From assembly GCF_002797895.1 (NCBI RefSeq), contig NZ_PGES01000001.1, positions 1,860,001 through 1,924,000 of the forward strand: 64,000 bases of DNA, given 5' to 3'. This DNA comes from Janthinobacterium sp. 67 (GTDB taxonomy: Bacteria; Pseudomonadota; Gammaproteobacteria; Burkholderiales; Burkholderiaceae_D). The position numbers and the translations under genes were made by a program. Under the pieces are notes generated by a model. That model did no database searches. It worked only from the letters and a program-made list of their open reading frames with translations, and was not told the DNA's origin. Each line of letters starts with the position of its first letter. Positions within the stretch are counted from its first letter, which is position 1. This document shows, in pieces, positions 17,699 through 26,741 of this stretch.

Positions 17699-18988
17699 TC
17701 AGGCCGCCGCGTGTTGCAGTTTGCCATGGCCCTGCGCGCCGCTGTAGCGGCTGACGGACAGGTCATCGGCCAGGATGGCCGGCTTTTTCGACGACATCAG
17801 GTCGGCCAGCAATTGCGCCGAACCGCAGGACATGGTCCAGCCCAGGGTGCCGTGGCCCGTGTTCAGGAACAGGTTGCGCAGCGGCGTGCGGCCGACGATA
17901 GGCGTGCCGTCCGGCGTCATCGGCCGCAAGCCCGTCCAGAATGTCGCTTCGGCCGTGTTGCCGCCGCCGGGGAACAGGTCGTTGACGACCATTTCCAGGG
18001 TTTCGCGGCGGCGCGGGTTCAGGTTCAGGTTGTAGCCGGCGATTTCCGCCATGCCGCCCACGCGGATGCGGTCGTCGAAACGGGTGACGGCAATTTTGTA
18101 GGTTTCATCGAGGATGGTCGACACGGGCGCCTTGGCCGCGTTGACGATAGGCACGGTGATCGAATAACCCTTCAATGGATACACGGGAATGTCGAGCAGC
18201 GGCTTCATGAAGCCCGTCGAGTAGGAACCGAGGGCCACCACATAGGAATCGGCCTTGACGATTTCCGCGCCGCATTGCACGCCGGCGATTTCATCGCCCT
18301 GCGTCAGCAAGGCGTCGATGGACACGCCGTAGCGGAACTTCACGCCCAGCGCCTCGGCCATCTCGGACAGGCGGGTGGTAAACAGCTGGCAATCGCCCGT
18401 TTCATCGTTGGGCAGGCGCAAGCCGCCGAACAGTTTCTCCTTGACGGCTTCCAGGGCCGGCTCGGCGCGCGACAGCTCGTTGCGCTGCAGCACTTCATAC
18501 GGCACACCTGCTTCTTTCAATACTTCGATATCCTTGGCGGCGTCGTTGTATTGCTTTTCGGTACGGAACAATTGCATCGTGCCTTGCTGGCGGCCTTCAT
18601 AGGTGATGCCCGCCTCGGCGCGCAGCACCTTGAAGCAGTCGCGGCTGTATTCGGCCAGACGCACCATGCGTTCCTTGTTCACGGCATATGCTTCCGGTGT
18701 GCAATTACGCAACATCTGCCACATCCATTTGAGCTGGGCGGCGCTGCCGTCGAGCGAAATGGCCAGGGGCGCGTGGCGCTGCATCATCCACTTCACGGCT
18801 TTCAGGGGAATGCCGGGCGCGGCCCATGGCGAAGCGTAGCCGGGCGAGATTTGCCCCGCATTCGCGAAGCTGGTTTCCAGTGCCGGGCCCGGCTGGCGGT
18901 CGATGACGGTCACCTCATGTCCTGCCTTGGCCAGATAGTAAGCACTGGTGACGCCGATGACGCCGCTACCCAGAATCACGATACGCAT
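17699..18988 (-). CDS. dadA: D-amino acid dehydrogenase, small subunit type
   Basis: 429 residues. The N-terminal [30 protein letters not shown] is the FAD-binding Rossmann motif. The C-terminal [16 protein letters not shown] and [16 protein letters not shown] are conserved in DadA. It oxidatively deaminates D-alanine and other D-amino acids, passing electrons to the respiratory chain at the inner membrane. GAGGAAA precedes the ATG. It forms an operon with dadX and is divergent from an Lrp-type regulator, the usual arrangement for control by L-alanine. Confidence 0.96.
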   Translation of the reverse strand: MRIVILGSGVIGVTSAYYLAKAGHEVTVIDRQPGPALETSFANAGQISPGYASPWAAPGIPLKAVKWMMQRHAPLAISLDGSAAQLKWMWQMLRNCTPEAYAVNKERMVRLAEYSRDCFKVLRAEAGITYEGRQQGTMQLFRTEKQYNDAAKDIEVLKEAGVPYEVLQRNELSRAEPALEAVKEKLFGGLRLPNDETGDCQLFTTRLSEMAEALGVKFRYGVSIDALLTQGDEIAGVQCGAEIVKADSYVVALGSYSTGFMKPLLDIPVYPLKGYSITVPIVNAAKAPVSTILDETYKIAVTRFDDRIRVGGMAEIAGYNLNLNPRRRETLEMVVNDLFPGGGNTAEATFWTGLRPMTPDGTPIVGRTPLRNLFLNTGHGTLGWTMSCGSAQLLADLMSSKKPAILADDLSVSRYSGAQGHGKLQHAAA

Positions 18989-19093
18989 AGTTTCCTCATT
19001 ATATTTTTTAGGCTGACGCCAGATTAACCGCTATCATATTGGGAAAGAGCCAGTATTTGTTCACGTATAAATCGAGATATTCAGCAATAAATC

Positions 19094-19594
19094 ATGAGAA
19101 TCCTTAAAGAATCGGCACGTGGCCTCGACAAGCTGGACCGCCACATCCTGCGCATCCTGCAACAGGATGGCCGCATCTCGATGAAAGACCTCGGTGAACA
19201 GGTGGGCCTGTCCATCACGCCCTGCATCGAGCGGGTCAAGCGCATGGAACGCGACGGCGTCATCACGGGCTATCACGCCAAGGTGAACCCGGCCGCGCTG
19301 GGCGCCAAGCTGCTCGTCTTTGTAGAGATTACGCTCAATCAAAAATCCGCGTCCGCCTTCGAGCAATTCCGCCGCGAAGTGCTGCAGATTCCCGAGGTGC
19401 AGGAATGCCATCTGGTGTCGGGCGATTTCGATTACCTGATCAAGGCGCGCATCCATGAAATGGCCGAGTACCGCAAGCTGCTGGGCGACATGCTGCTGCA
19501 ACTGCCGGGCGCCGCGCAATCGAAAAGCTATGTGGTGATGGAAGAAATCAAGGAAACCCTGGCGCTGTCGACCGACGTGCTGCAGAACCGCTAA
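19094..19594 (+). CDS. Lrp/AsnC-family transcriptional regulator, probable activator of dadAX
   Basis: 166 residues. An N-terminal winged helix-turn-helix (about 10-60: LDRHILRILQQDGRISMKDLGEQVGLSITPCIERVKRMER) is followed by the RAM effector domain (about 75-160). The sequence is close to the leucine-responsive protein type, including KSYVVMEEIKETLAL at the end. It is divergent from dadA with a 105-bp AT-rich gap that should hold both promoters. By analogy with other bacteria it should sense alanine and switch on dadAX. No specific operator is obvious to the eye in the gap. Confidence 0.92.
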   Translation: MRILKESARGLDKLDRHILRILQQDGRISMKDLGEQVGLSITPCIERVKRMERDGVITGYHAKVNPAALGAKLLVFVEITLNQKSASAFEQFRREVLQIPEVQECHLVSGDFDYLIKARIHEMAEYRKLLGDMLLQLPGAAQSKSYVVMEEIKETLALSTDVLQNR

Positions 19595-19639
19595 AAGTAT
19601 CGCCTGGCGACACCAACGGCACCGGATTGTGCGCCTTTG

Positions 19640-19645
19640 TATAAT
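19640..19645 (+). promoter_or_regulatory. Possible -10 element (TATAAT) for the small lipoprotein gene
   Basis: Exact TATAAT preceded by TTTG, about 100 bp upstream of the start at 19743. No good -35 is seen at the right distance, so this is tentative. Confidence 0.35.
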
Positions 19646-19742
19646 CTGGTAGCACATTGCGTGGTTCGCAAGCACACTCCTGCTCAGACATCACGCCCGT
19701 CCCCTCTGAGATTGGAAGCAGTGATGCACACTGGGAGTCCCT

Positions 19743-20090
19743 ATGAACACATTGATCAAACTGGCAGTTTCCTGCCTCGCGGGCCTGGCCGTGGCCATGT
19801 GCACCGCCAGTGAATACAAGGTCAACCGCGCGCCGGACAATGGCGCCATCTATCAGAACATCAAGGTCGGCAAGACCACCCGCCTCGACCTCGACGCGGC
19901 CCTGGGCAACGCCACCGTCGTCAGCTTCGATCCCGGCTATGAAGTATGGGTCTACAAGAACCAGCTGCAAGCGCCGAAGGTAACGCGGCTGATCCCCCTG
20001 CTCGGCGAAAAAGGCACGCGCGAAGTGGCCGTGATGTTCGACCAGGCGGGCATCGTCAGGAAATTCCGGATACACGAGCCGCGCAACTAG
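19743..20090 (+). CDS. Small BamE/SmpA-like probable lipoprotein
   Basis: 115 residues. The N-terminal signal ends near LAVAMC, an imperfect lipobox. The mature part (YQNIKVGKTTRLDLDAALGNATVVSFDPGYEVWVYKNQL ... EVAVMFDQAGIVRKFRIHE) has the layout of the BamE-like fold: a helix after a G-K-T turn, then three strands. It may be an outer-membrane accessory lipoprotein, but it is not the essential BamE by context. GGGAG precedes the ATG. Its last 35 bases overlap the end of the convergent EamA gene. Confidence 0.75.
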   Translation: MNTLIKLAVSCLAGLAVAMCTASEYKVNRAPDNGAIYQNIKVGKTTRLDLDAALGNATVVSFDPGYEVWVYKNQLQAPKVTRLIPLLGEKGTREVAVMFDQAGIVRKFRIHEPRN

Positions 20091-21000
20091 GCGGCCGGTG
20101 CGCCGCGGCGCACGCCAGCACGCCCGCCAGCAGCAGGATCGTCGCCGCCGCTTCCGCAGGCGTGGGCAAGCGCTGCTCCCACAAGTAGCCGTACAGCAAG
20201 GCAAACAGGAACTCAAAGACGATCATCTGTCCCATCATGGTCAGCGGCAGGACGCGGCTGGCCTGGTTCCACAAGCCGTTGCCGACGACAGAACACAGCA
20301 GCGCGACACCGGTCACGACGCCGGCAAATTGCAGCCAGGCCGTGCCGCCATGCTTACCAGGCGCGGCCAGCGCGACGGGAATGGCCAGCAGCAGCGCGGC
20401 AGCGCCCGTGACCACGCCCGTCAACAGATTCCACTCCTGCGCCGAGACCGAACGCAGCCGTCCCAGCCAGCGGCTGTTGCCGACCGCATACACCGTCCAC
20501 GACAGCAGCGCCGCCAGCGCGCACAGCAGCCCCAGCAGGGACGCATGGCGGGGGCTGGCCAGCGACTGCCAGCTGATGCAGGCTAGCCCGCCCGCGCTCA
20601 GCAGCAAGGAAGGCATCAATTTGCGCAGCGGCACGGCATGGCGGTCGCGGCTGCCGACGAGCGTGACGACCAGCGGCAGCAAGCCGATCACCATCGACGT
20701 CATGGCCACCCCGCCCGTCTGCACGGCGCTGGCCAGCAGCACGTAATACACGATATTGCCGGTCAGGCTGAGCCAGACCAGGCCGCGCCATTCGCGCCAG
20801 CCCAAGGTGCGCAGCAGGCGCCGCCACGACGGCGCGACGAGCACGGCCGCGATCAGGCCATACGCGAGGTAGCGGCCCACGGACAATTCCAGCGGCTGGA
20901 AGGCGGGGATCAGCGCGGGCGCCAGGAATACCAGCCCCCATAGCGCGCCCGCGGCGATGCCGGCAAGCATACCCCGCCGGCTCTTGTTTTCCTGATGCAT
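20056..21000 (-). CDS. EamA-family (DMT superfamily) membrane transporter
   Basis: 314 residues with about ten hydrophobic segments in two EamA repeats (starting near GMLAGIAAGALWGLVFLAPAL and near ASLLGLLCALAALLSWTVYAVGN). The start at MHQENKSRRG is fixed by AGGAG seven bases upstream; reading further upstream enters the next intergenic region. Members export metabolites or amino acids. The substrate is unknown. It lies next to an AraC-type regulator on the same strand, 58 bp apart. Its 3' end overlaps the convergent lipoprotein gene by 35 bp. Confidence 0.9.
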   Translation of the reverse strand: MHQENKSRRGMLAGIAAGALWGLVFLAPALIPAFQPLELSVGRYLAYGLIAAVLVAPSWRRLLRTLGWREWRGLVWLSLTGNIVYYVLLASAVQTGGVAMTSMVIGLLPLVVTLVGSRDRHAVPLRKLMPSLLLSAGGLACISWQSLASPRHASLLGLLCALAALLSWTVYAVGNSRWLGRLRSVSAQEWNLLTGVVTGAAALLLAIPVALAAPGKHGGTAWLQFAGVVTGVALLCSVVGNGLWNQASRVLPLTMMGQMIVFEFLFALLYGYLWEQRLPTPAEAAATILLLAGVLACAAAHRPPSCAARVSGIS

Positions 21001-21058
21001 GGTCAATCTCCTGAAAAGGAGATTGTGGCAAGTCTGCCGCGTCCATTCTTGGCGCCAG

Positions 21059-21832
21059 CTACTGCCTTGTTGACCATTTCTCCCATTTATCGCGACATGC
21101 GCGCCGGTAGGCCGCCGGCGTGACATCCATGCCGTCGCGCATGGCGCGCGTCAATGCGCTCTGTTCGGAAAAGCCGGCCGCCAGCGCGATCTCGGCCAGG
21201 CTGGCATCGCCGGCGGCAAGCAAGTCGCAAGCGCGCGCCATGCGCTGCTGCCGCAGCCAGGCATGCGGACTGATATCCATTTCCTCTCGGAACAGCGCAT
21301 GCAAACGGCTGACGCTGAGATTGGCAAAGTGCGCCATCGACGCCGTCGACCACGGCAAGCCCGGCTCGGCTTGCACACGAGCAAGCAACGCGCCAAGACG
21401 CGAACGGGGCTGCGGCTCTCCCAGCAACAAGGTATCGAGCAACAGCGGCGTCCAGCCCGTGACAACGGCCGGCGTCAGCGCCCGCTGCTGCGCCATGACA
21501 CCCAGGTATTCAATCAGCTTGCGGGCGCCCGGCCCGATCGCCGTGTAGGAGCCGTCCAGCAGGCGCTGCCAGCCGCTGCGCGCCACGACGGCCGCGTCCA
21601 CGTCGACGATGATGGAGTGATTGGCCACCTGGCTATGCTGGGCATGCCAGGCGTGCGCCGGGATCACCACGCCCAGCTGCGTATCGACTTTCCCCTGCTT
21701 GCCGTCGATTTCCAGCAACAGCTGTCCGCTGAGGGGCAGCACCAGCTGCACGAAATCGTGGCGGTCCGGCGCGCCGATGTGCGCATAGCTGCGAAAGCTG
21801 AGGTCGATGGCAGAGTGTGATGAACTGGACAT
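21059..21832 (-). CDS. AraC-family transcriptional regulator
   Basis: 257 residues. An N-terminal cupin-like ligand domain (about 15-150: FVQLVLPLSGQLLLEIDGKQG, IPAHAWHAQHS) is followed by a C-terminal double helix-turn-helix (about 160-250: MAHFANLSVSRLHALFREEMDISPHAWLRQQRM and LAEIALAAGFSEQSALTRAMR). I start at MSSSSHSAIDL; upstream codons are arginine-rich and unlike a protein start. It lies just before the EamA transporter gene on the same strand and may control it. Confidence 0.9.
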   Translation of the reverse strand: MSSSSHSAIDLSFRSYAHIGAPDRHDFVQLVLPLSGQLLLEIDGKQGKVDTQLGVVIPAHAWHAQHSQVANHSIIVDVDAAVVARSGWQRLLDGSYTAIGPGARKLIEYLGVMAQQRALTPAVVTGWTPLLLDTLLLGEPQPRSRLGALLARVQAEPGLPWSTASMAHFANLSVSRLHALFREEMDISPHAWLRQQRMARACDLLAAGDASLAEIALAAGFSEQSALTRAMRDGMDVTPAAYRRACRDKWEKWSTRQ

Positions 21833-21957
21833 GGCGAGACCGCCCGGGCGAAGAAGTCTCCATTTTATCAGTTCGGTTATTCCTTGCCGATGCGCCGATG
21901 CGGGCGCCTTGCGCCGCCGTCTTGCCCTACACTGGCGTTTTCTCCTCCGGTGCTTCC

Positions 21958-22818
21958 ATGCAATTACCCGCAAGCCTCGCCCACATCTCGGCGGAACAAG
22001 ACTGGCAACACTCGACAGCGTATCCACCGCTCGGCTTCACCCCGTTTGCCGAAGGCGCGCTGGGCAATGGTGACAGTTTCGGCCTGTACTGGCCCATCGG
22101 CCGCGAAGCGAGCGAGCCCATCGTCGTCGAAACGTGGCACGATGAATGGCGCATCCAGCCGCACTTTTCCAGCCTGGCGGCGTTCCTGCAAGCCCACGCT
22201 GCAGCGGAAGACGAGTATGTCGGCACGCCAACGCTGGACGACGACCCCGCCTCGCCGCGCGCCGCCTTCCTGTCGGCCAAGGAATTGATCGCGCAGCGCA
22301 AGCCGGACGCGGCCATCGCCCTGCTGGAAGCGGCGCTGGCCATCATTCCCGAATATACGGACGCCCTGGCCTTGCTGCACGGCCTGTACGTGCGCGCGGG
22401 AAGAACCGCTGACGCCGCCAGGGTGGCCATCCAGGCCATCATCTCGCCGCCCTCGTTTGGCGGCCCGCCCCTGAAAGCCCTGCAATGGCTGCGCACGCAG
22501 CCGGTGCCGGATGGCGAACCTGACCCCATCTGGCGCGCCTGCGGGCAGCTGTCGTTCCACTTTGGCGGCAGCAAGGACAATGGGGATTATCGCGTGCTGC
22601 TGGCCGCCATCGACGACTACCTGGCCCAGGGCGACTCGATACGCGCCTCGACCCTGATGCAAACCTACGCCGAACTGATGAGCGCCGAAACCGTCTCGTT
22701 CCAGGAACGCTACGCCTTCGATCCAACCGCCTTCATCGCGCGGCAAATCGCCGTCAGCGCGGGGCTGCCGCAGGGAAGCCGGGATCCCGCCATGCTATGG
22801 TCAGGCGACCTGGCCTAG
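21958..22818 (+). CDS. SMI1/KNR4-like protein with helical-repeat C-terminus
   Basis: 286 residues, cytoplasmic. The N-terminal ~100 residues (YPPLGFTPFAEGALGNGDSFGLYWPIG ... VETWHDEWRIQPHFSSLAAFL) resemble the SMI1/KNR4 superfamily. That fold is frequent among immunity proteins of polymorphic toxins but is also found in housekeeping proteins. The rest contains TPR-like helix pairs (AAFLSAKELIAQRKPDAAIALLEAALAIIPEYTDALALLHGLYVRAG). No toxin gene is adjacent. Start ATG at 21958 is my choice for the first residue of the conserved part. Its end overlaps the convergent GlxA-type gene by 18 bp. Confidence 0.72.
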   Translation: MQLPASLAHISAEQDWQHSTAYPPLGFTPFAEGALGNGDSFGLYWPIGREASEPIVVETWHDEWRIQPHFSSLAAFLQAHAAAEDEYVGTPTLDDDPASPRAAFLSAKELIAQRKPDAAIALLEAALAIIPEYTDALALLHGLYVRAGRTADAARVAIQAIISPPSFGGPPLKALQWLRTQPVPDGEPDPIWRACGQLSFHFGGSKDNGDYRVLLAAIDDYLAQGDSIRASTLMQTYAELMSAETVSFQERYAFDPTAFIARQIAVSAGLPQGSRDPAMLWSGDLA

Positions 22819-23793
22819 CTGCTGCCGGAACAGCTTGCGATACGCCGATGGCGACGTCTGCAAGCTGGCCCGGAAATGCTGGCGCAGCGACAGGGCCGTG
22901 CCGAAGCCGGCCTCTTGCGCCACGACGTCGATCGAGGCCGCGCTCTTTTCCAGCAAGCCTTGCGCATGCGCCAGGCGCTGGTTCAGCAGCCACTGCTTGA
23001 ACGAAGTGCCCATGGCCTGGCGGAAGTGGCGCGTGAAATTGCGCCGGCTCATGGCGGCCTGTTCGGCCAGCGCGTCGATGCTGTGCGCCTTGCCCAGGCT
23101 GGCCGTCACGCTGGCCAGCACGTCGGCAAAGCGCCCTTCGCTGCCGGACACGGGCAGCGGACGCTCGATGAATTGCGCCTGCCCGCCCTGGCGGTGCGGC
23201 GCCACCAACAGGCGGCGCGCCACCCGGTTGGCCACCTCGGCGCCCGCCAATTGGCGCAGCAGATACAGGCAGCAATCGAGGCCGGCCGCCACGCCGGCCG
23301 ATGTCAGCACGGCGCCATCGTCCACGTACAGCACTTCCCGGTCCACCCTGACCTTGGGATAACGGGCAGCCAGCCAGTCCGCCATGCCCCAGTGCGTGGC
23401 TGCGCTCTTGCCGTCCAACAAGCCCGCCTGTGCCAAAGGAAATGCGCCCAGGCACAGGCCCACCATGCGTGCGCCGCGCCGGCTGGCCGCCTGCAGCGCC
23501 GCGACCAGGGGCGCCGCCGCGTCGCGGCAATCATCGTGCCAGGCCGGCATGATGACGATATCGGCCCCGCCCAATCCTTCCAGGCCGAACTCGGGCGTGA
23601 TGCCGAAGCCGGCCGCCGTGCGCATGGGCACGGGATCGGCGGCGCATACGCGCACGTGGAAAGACGGCAGATCGGCCTCGTCCGTCTGGGCGCCAAACAC
23701 GAGGCAAGGCACGGACAAGTGGAATGGCGTCATGCCGTCGAAGGCAATCACGGCCACCGTCAACGGAGCGACAAGGGCAAGAGTAGTAGTCAT
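22801..23793 (-). CDS. GlxA-type transcriptional regulator (DJ-1/PfpI + AraC HTH)
   Basis: 330 residues. An N-terminal class I glutamine amidotransferase-like domain (about 10-185) has MVGLCLGAFPLAQAGLLDGKSAATHW around the usual nucleophile-elbow Cys. A C-terminal AraC helix-turn-helix pair (about 225-320) follows. Such regulators are usually coded beside the genes they control. It is divergent from the isochorismatase-like hydrolase gene with a 112-bp gap, so that hydrolase is the likely target. Confidence 0.93.
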   Translation of the reverse strand: MTTTLALVAPLTVAVIAFDGMTPFHLSVPCLVFGAQTDEADLPSFHVRVCAADPVPMRTAAGFGITPEFGLEGLGGADIVIMPAWHDDCRDAAAPLVAALQAASRRGARMVGLCLGAFPLAQAGLLDGKSAATHWGMADWLAARYPKVRVDREVLYVDDGAVLTSAGVAAGLDCCLYLLRQLAGAEVANRVARRLLVAPHRQGGQAQFIERPLPVSGSEGRFADVLASVTASLGKAHSIDALAEQAAMSRRNFTRHFRQAMGTSFKQWLLNQRLAHAQGLLEKSAASIDVVAQEAGFGTALSLRQHFRASLQTSPSAYRKLFRQQLGQVA

Positions 23794-23905
23794 GGCCCGA
23801 TTTTATCGCAGATAGTCCTTCGGGCCACTTTTAATTTGCGGCCCGCAGCCTGAAAATGGCTGTATCGAGGAGCCGTTTCCTCTTTCAACCACTCAAGGAG
23901 AAGCC

Positions 23906-24538
23906 ATGTCCACCACCCCGCGCCGCGCCCTGCTCGTCATCGACGTACAAAATGAATACTTCACGGGCGACATGCCCATCGAATATCCATCCGTCGACAT
24001 TTCCCTGCCGAACATCGTCCAGGCCATGGCCGCCGCCCGCGCCGCCGGCGTGCCCGTGATCGTCGTCCAGCACGATGCGCCGGAAGCCTCGCCCATTTTC
24101 GCCAAGGGCAGCGACGGCTGGCAGCTGCATCCGCAAGTGGCCGCCTTTGCCGCCGACCACCGCATCAACAAGACCATGGGCAGCGCGTTTGCGGGCACGG
24201 ACTTGCGCGAATGGCTGGCCGACCACGGCATCGACACCCTGAGCGTGATCGGCTACATGACGCACAACTGCGACGCGGCCACCATCTACCACGCCGCGCA
24301 CGACGGCTTGCAAGTGGAATTCCTGCAGGACGCCACCGGCACCCTGCCCTACGCCAACGCGGGCGGCACGGCCAGCGCCGAGGAAATCCACCGCGTCTTC
24401 AGCGCCGTATTCCACTCGAATTTCGCCGCCGTGTCCAGCACGCAGGATTGGCTCAAGGCCGTAAGCGAAGGCAAGCCGCTGGCAATGGACAATATTTATC
24501 TGTCGAACCAGCGCGCGCGCAAGGCGCAGGCGAACTGA
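23906..24538 (+). CDS. Isochorismatase-family cysteine hydrolase
   Basis: 210 residues with the complete catalytic triad of the family: Asp in LLVIDVQNEYF (about residue 12), Lys in HRINKTMGSAF and Cys in GYMTHNCDAATIYHA. The cis-peptide region before the Cys is normal. Family members hydrolyse isochorismate, nicotinamide, N-carbamoyl compounds or similar amides; the substrate here is not clear. AAGGAG precedes the ATG. Divergent GlxA-type regulator suggests inducible expression. Confidence 0.93.
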   Translation: MSTTPRRALLVIDVQNEYFTGDMPIEYPSVDISLPNIVQAMAAARAAGVPVIVVQHDAPEASPIFAKGSDGWQLHPQVAAFAADHRINKTMGSAFAGTDLREWLADHGIDTLSVIGYMTHNCDAATIYHAAHDGLQVEFLQDATGTLPYANAGGTASAEEIHRVFSAVFHSNFAAVSSTQDWLKAVSEGKPLAMDNIYLSNQRARKAQAN

Positions 24539-24546
24539 CACCAGTA

Positions 24547-24575
24547 GGAATGGACGGGTATCATGCGTCCATTCC
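24547..24575. terminator. Hairpin between hydrolase and YdcF-like genes
   Basis: Perfect 10-bp stem GGAATGGACG/CGTCCATTCC with a 9-base loop, 8 bp after the hydrolase stop and 17 bp before the next start. There is no T-run, so it may be a weak terminator or a stabilising 3' hairpin. Confidence 0.5.
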
Positions 24576-24592
24576 CTATTTGATGATGAACG

Positions 24593-25153
24593 ATGCGAAA
24601 AATAACTGTGCTCGGTTCAAGCGCTGTTGGCGTATTCCTGCTGGCCACCGCCGCCCTGATGCTGGCGGGCCTGAACGACAAACTGGCTCCCGCCGATGTG
24701 ATCGTCGTGCCGGGCAATACGATTGCGCCCGACGGCACGCCCAGCCCCCGGCTGCAGGCGCGGCTCGACGTGGCGCTGAAACAGTTTCAGGAACACAGGG
24801 CGCCGCGCATTCTCGTCAGCGGGGCGACGGGCAAGGAAGGGTTTGACGAGGCCGCGGCTATGGCCCGCTACCTGCAGTCGCGCGGCGTGCCGGCCGGCGC
24901 CATCATCGAAGATAACCAGGGCTGGACGACGGACGCCACGGCGCGCAATGCGGCCGTTCTGATGCGCACGCATGGCTGGAAGACGGCCATGGTCGCCACA
25001 CAATATTTCCATGTGCCCCGCTTCCGGCTGGCGCTGGAGCGCAGCGGCATCGCCGTCAGCGGCAACGTGCACGCGCCCTATTTCGAGCTGCGCGACCTGT
25101 ATTCCGTGCCGCGCGAAACGGTGGGCTATGCCGTGTATTTCATGCGCAATTGA
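24593..25153 (+). CDS. YdcF/DUF218-family protein
   Basis: 186 residues. One N-terminal membrane segment (about 7-27) precedes the DUF218 domain: ADVIVVPGNTIAPDGTPSPRLQARLDVAL, ILVSGATGKEGFDEAAAMARYLQSRGVP and NAAVLMRTHGWKTAMVATQYFHVPR. Family members include SanA, ElyC and YdcF, which act around the cell envelope; the biochemical role is not settled. Convergent with glpK, 19 bp apart. Confidence 0.9.
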   Translation: MRKITVLGSSAVGVFLLATAALMLAGLNDKLAPADVIVVPGNTIAPDGTPSPRLQARLDVALKQFQEHRAPRILVSGATGKEGFDEAAAMARYLQSRGVPAGAIIEDNQGWTTDATARNAAVLMRTHGWKTAMVATQYFHVPRFRLALERSGIAVSGNVHAPYFELRDLYSVPRETVGYAVYFMRN

Positions 25154-25172
25154 TCCTGGCTTATTCCCTAAC

Positions 25173-26666
25173 TCACTCGCTCCAGTCGCGCGACCGCTCC
25201 ACGGCCCGCTGCCATTTGTGCAGCCGCGTCAACCGTTCATCGGCGGCCATCTTCGGCTCGAAACGGCGTCCCACCTGCCACTGGGCGGCGATTTCTTCCT
25301 GCGATTCCCAGAAACCCACGGCCAGGCCCGCCAGGTAGGCGGCGCCCAGGGCCGTCGTTTCCGTCACCACGGGACGCACCACGGGCACATTCAAGATGTC
25401 GGCCTGGAACTGCATCAGCATGTCGTTGCGGGCCGCGCCGCCGTCCACGCGCAATTCCGATAGCGCGATGCCCGCGTCGTCCTGCATGGCGGACAGGACG
25501 TCCACGTTCTGGTAAGCCACGCCTTCCAATGCCGCGCGCGCGATGTGCGCCTTGCCCGTGCCGCGCGTGATGCCGATCAGGGTGCCGCGCGCATACGGGT
25601 CCCAGTATGGCGCACCGAGGCCAGCGAACGCGGGCACGAAGACGAGGCCGCCCGAATCGGGCACGCTGGTGGCCAGCGCTTCCACTTCGGACGAGTCGCG
25701 GATGATGCCGATGCCGTCGCGCATCCATTGCACGGCCGCACCCGCGATGAAGGCGCTGCCTTCGAGCAGGTAATCGGTCTTGTCGCTGCCGGCGCCCAGG
25801 CTCCAGCCCACCGTCGTCAGCAGCCGGTTTTTCGATGGCAAGGGGCGCTTGCCCACGTTCATCAGCATGAAGCAGCCCGTGCCGTAGGTATTCTTGGCCA
25901 TGCCCGGCTTCAAACAAGCCTGGCCGAAGGTGGCGGCCTGCTGGTCGCCCGCGATGCCGGCGATCGGCACGGACACGCCCAGCAAGGCCGCATGCGTGTG
26001 CGCGGCCACGCCGCTCGAGGGCACGACGTCGGGCAGCAGGGAGGCGGGAATGCCGAGCAGCGCCAGCAAGTCCGTGTCCCATTGCAGGGTGTGGATATTG
26101 AACAGCATGGTGCGCGCCGCGTTGCTCGTGTCCGTCAAGTGGGCGCCGCTCATCTTGTAGATCAGCCAGCTGTCGACGGTGCCGAAGGCCAGCTCGCCCC
26201 GTTCGGCGCGCGCGCGGGCGCCGGGAACGTTGTCGAGCAGCCATTTGAGCTTGGTGGCGGAAAAATAGGCGTCCAGCACCAGGCCCGTCTTTTGCTGGAT
26301 CAAGTCCGCCTTGCCCTGCTCGACCAGTTGCTCGCAATAGGCCGCATTTCTGCGGTCTTGCCAGACGATGGCGTTGGCGACGGGCTCGCCCGTAACGCGG
26401 TCCCACAGCACCGTCGTTTCGCGCTGGTTGGTCACGCCGATGGCGGCCACGTCGGAAGCGGCCACGCCGCTGTCGCACAGCACCTGCTGCAATACGCCCT
26501 CTTGCGAGGCCCAGATTTCGTTCGCGTCATGCTCGACCCAGCCCGGCTGGGGAAAAATCTGGCGGAACTCGCGCTGCGCGCTGGCGTGCGGCCGGCCCGC
26601 ATGGTCGAACAGGATGGCGCGCGAGCTGGTGGTGCCCTGGTCTAAAGCAAGTATGTATGTGGTCAT
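25173..26666 (-). CDS. glpK: Glycerol kinase
   Basis: 497 residues, the normal length. The FGGY-family opening [21 protein letters not shown] and the C-terminal [24 protein letters not shown] and [13 protein letters not shown] signatures are present. It phosphorylates glycerol with ATP to glycerol 3-phosphate. The start at 26666 is the first residue of the conserved fold, with only a weak ribosome site. It is the last gene of the glp cluster, but an intrinsic terminator ends only about 20 bp before its ATG. Expression therefore depends on read-through or on RNA processing. Confidence 0.97.
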   Translation of the reverse strand: MTTYILALDQGTTSSRAILFDHAGRPHASAQREFRQIFPQPGWVEHDANEIWASQEGVLQQVLCDSGVAASDVAAIGVTNQRETTVLWDRVTGEPVANAIVWQDRRNAAYCEQLVEQGKADLIQQKTGLVLDAYFSATKLKWLLDNVPGARARAERGELAFGTVDSWLIYKMSGAHLTDTSNAARTMLFNIHTLQWDTDLLALLGIPASLLPDVVPSSGVAAHTHAALLGVSVPIAGIAGDQQAATFGQACLKPGMAKNTYGTGCFMLMNVGKRPLPSKNRLLTTVGWSLGAGSDKTDYLLEGSAFIAGAAVQWMRDGIGIIRDSSEVEALATSVPDSGGLVFVPAFAGLGAPYWDPYARGTLIGITRGTGKAHIARAALEGVAYQNVDVLSAMQDDAGIALSELRVDGGAARNDMLMQFQADILNVPVVRPVVTETTALGAAYLAGLAVGFWESQEEIAAQWQVGRRFEPKMAADERLTRLHKWQRAVERSRDWSE

Positions 26667-26686
26667 TGTCTGGTGGTGCAAATCGG

Positions 26687-26721
26687 GTAAAAACAGGCAC
26701 GGAGCCATCAAGCTCCGTGCC
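26687..26721 (-). terminator. Intrinsic terminator between glpV and glpK
   Basis: Ten-bp stem GGCACGGAGC/GCTCCGTGCC (26696-26705 and 26712-26721) followed on the minus strand by TGTTTTTA. It starts 21 bp after the glpV stop and leaves no room for a separate glpK promoter. Confidence 0.85.
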
Positions 26722-26741
26722 CTCAGCACTGCGGCGGCAGT

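Noticed and set aside
21958..22818. Toxin-immunity cassette
   Set aside because: The SMI1/KNR4-like gene has no adjacent toxin, adhesin or secretion gene.
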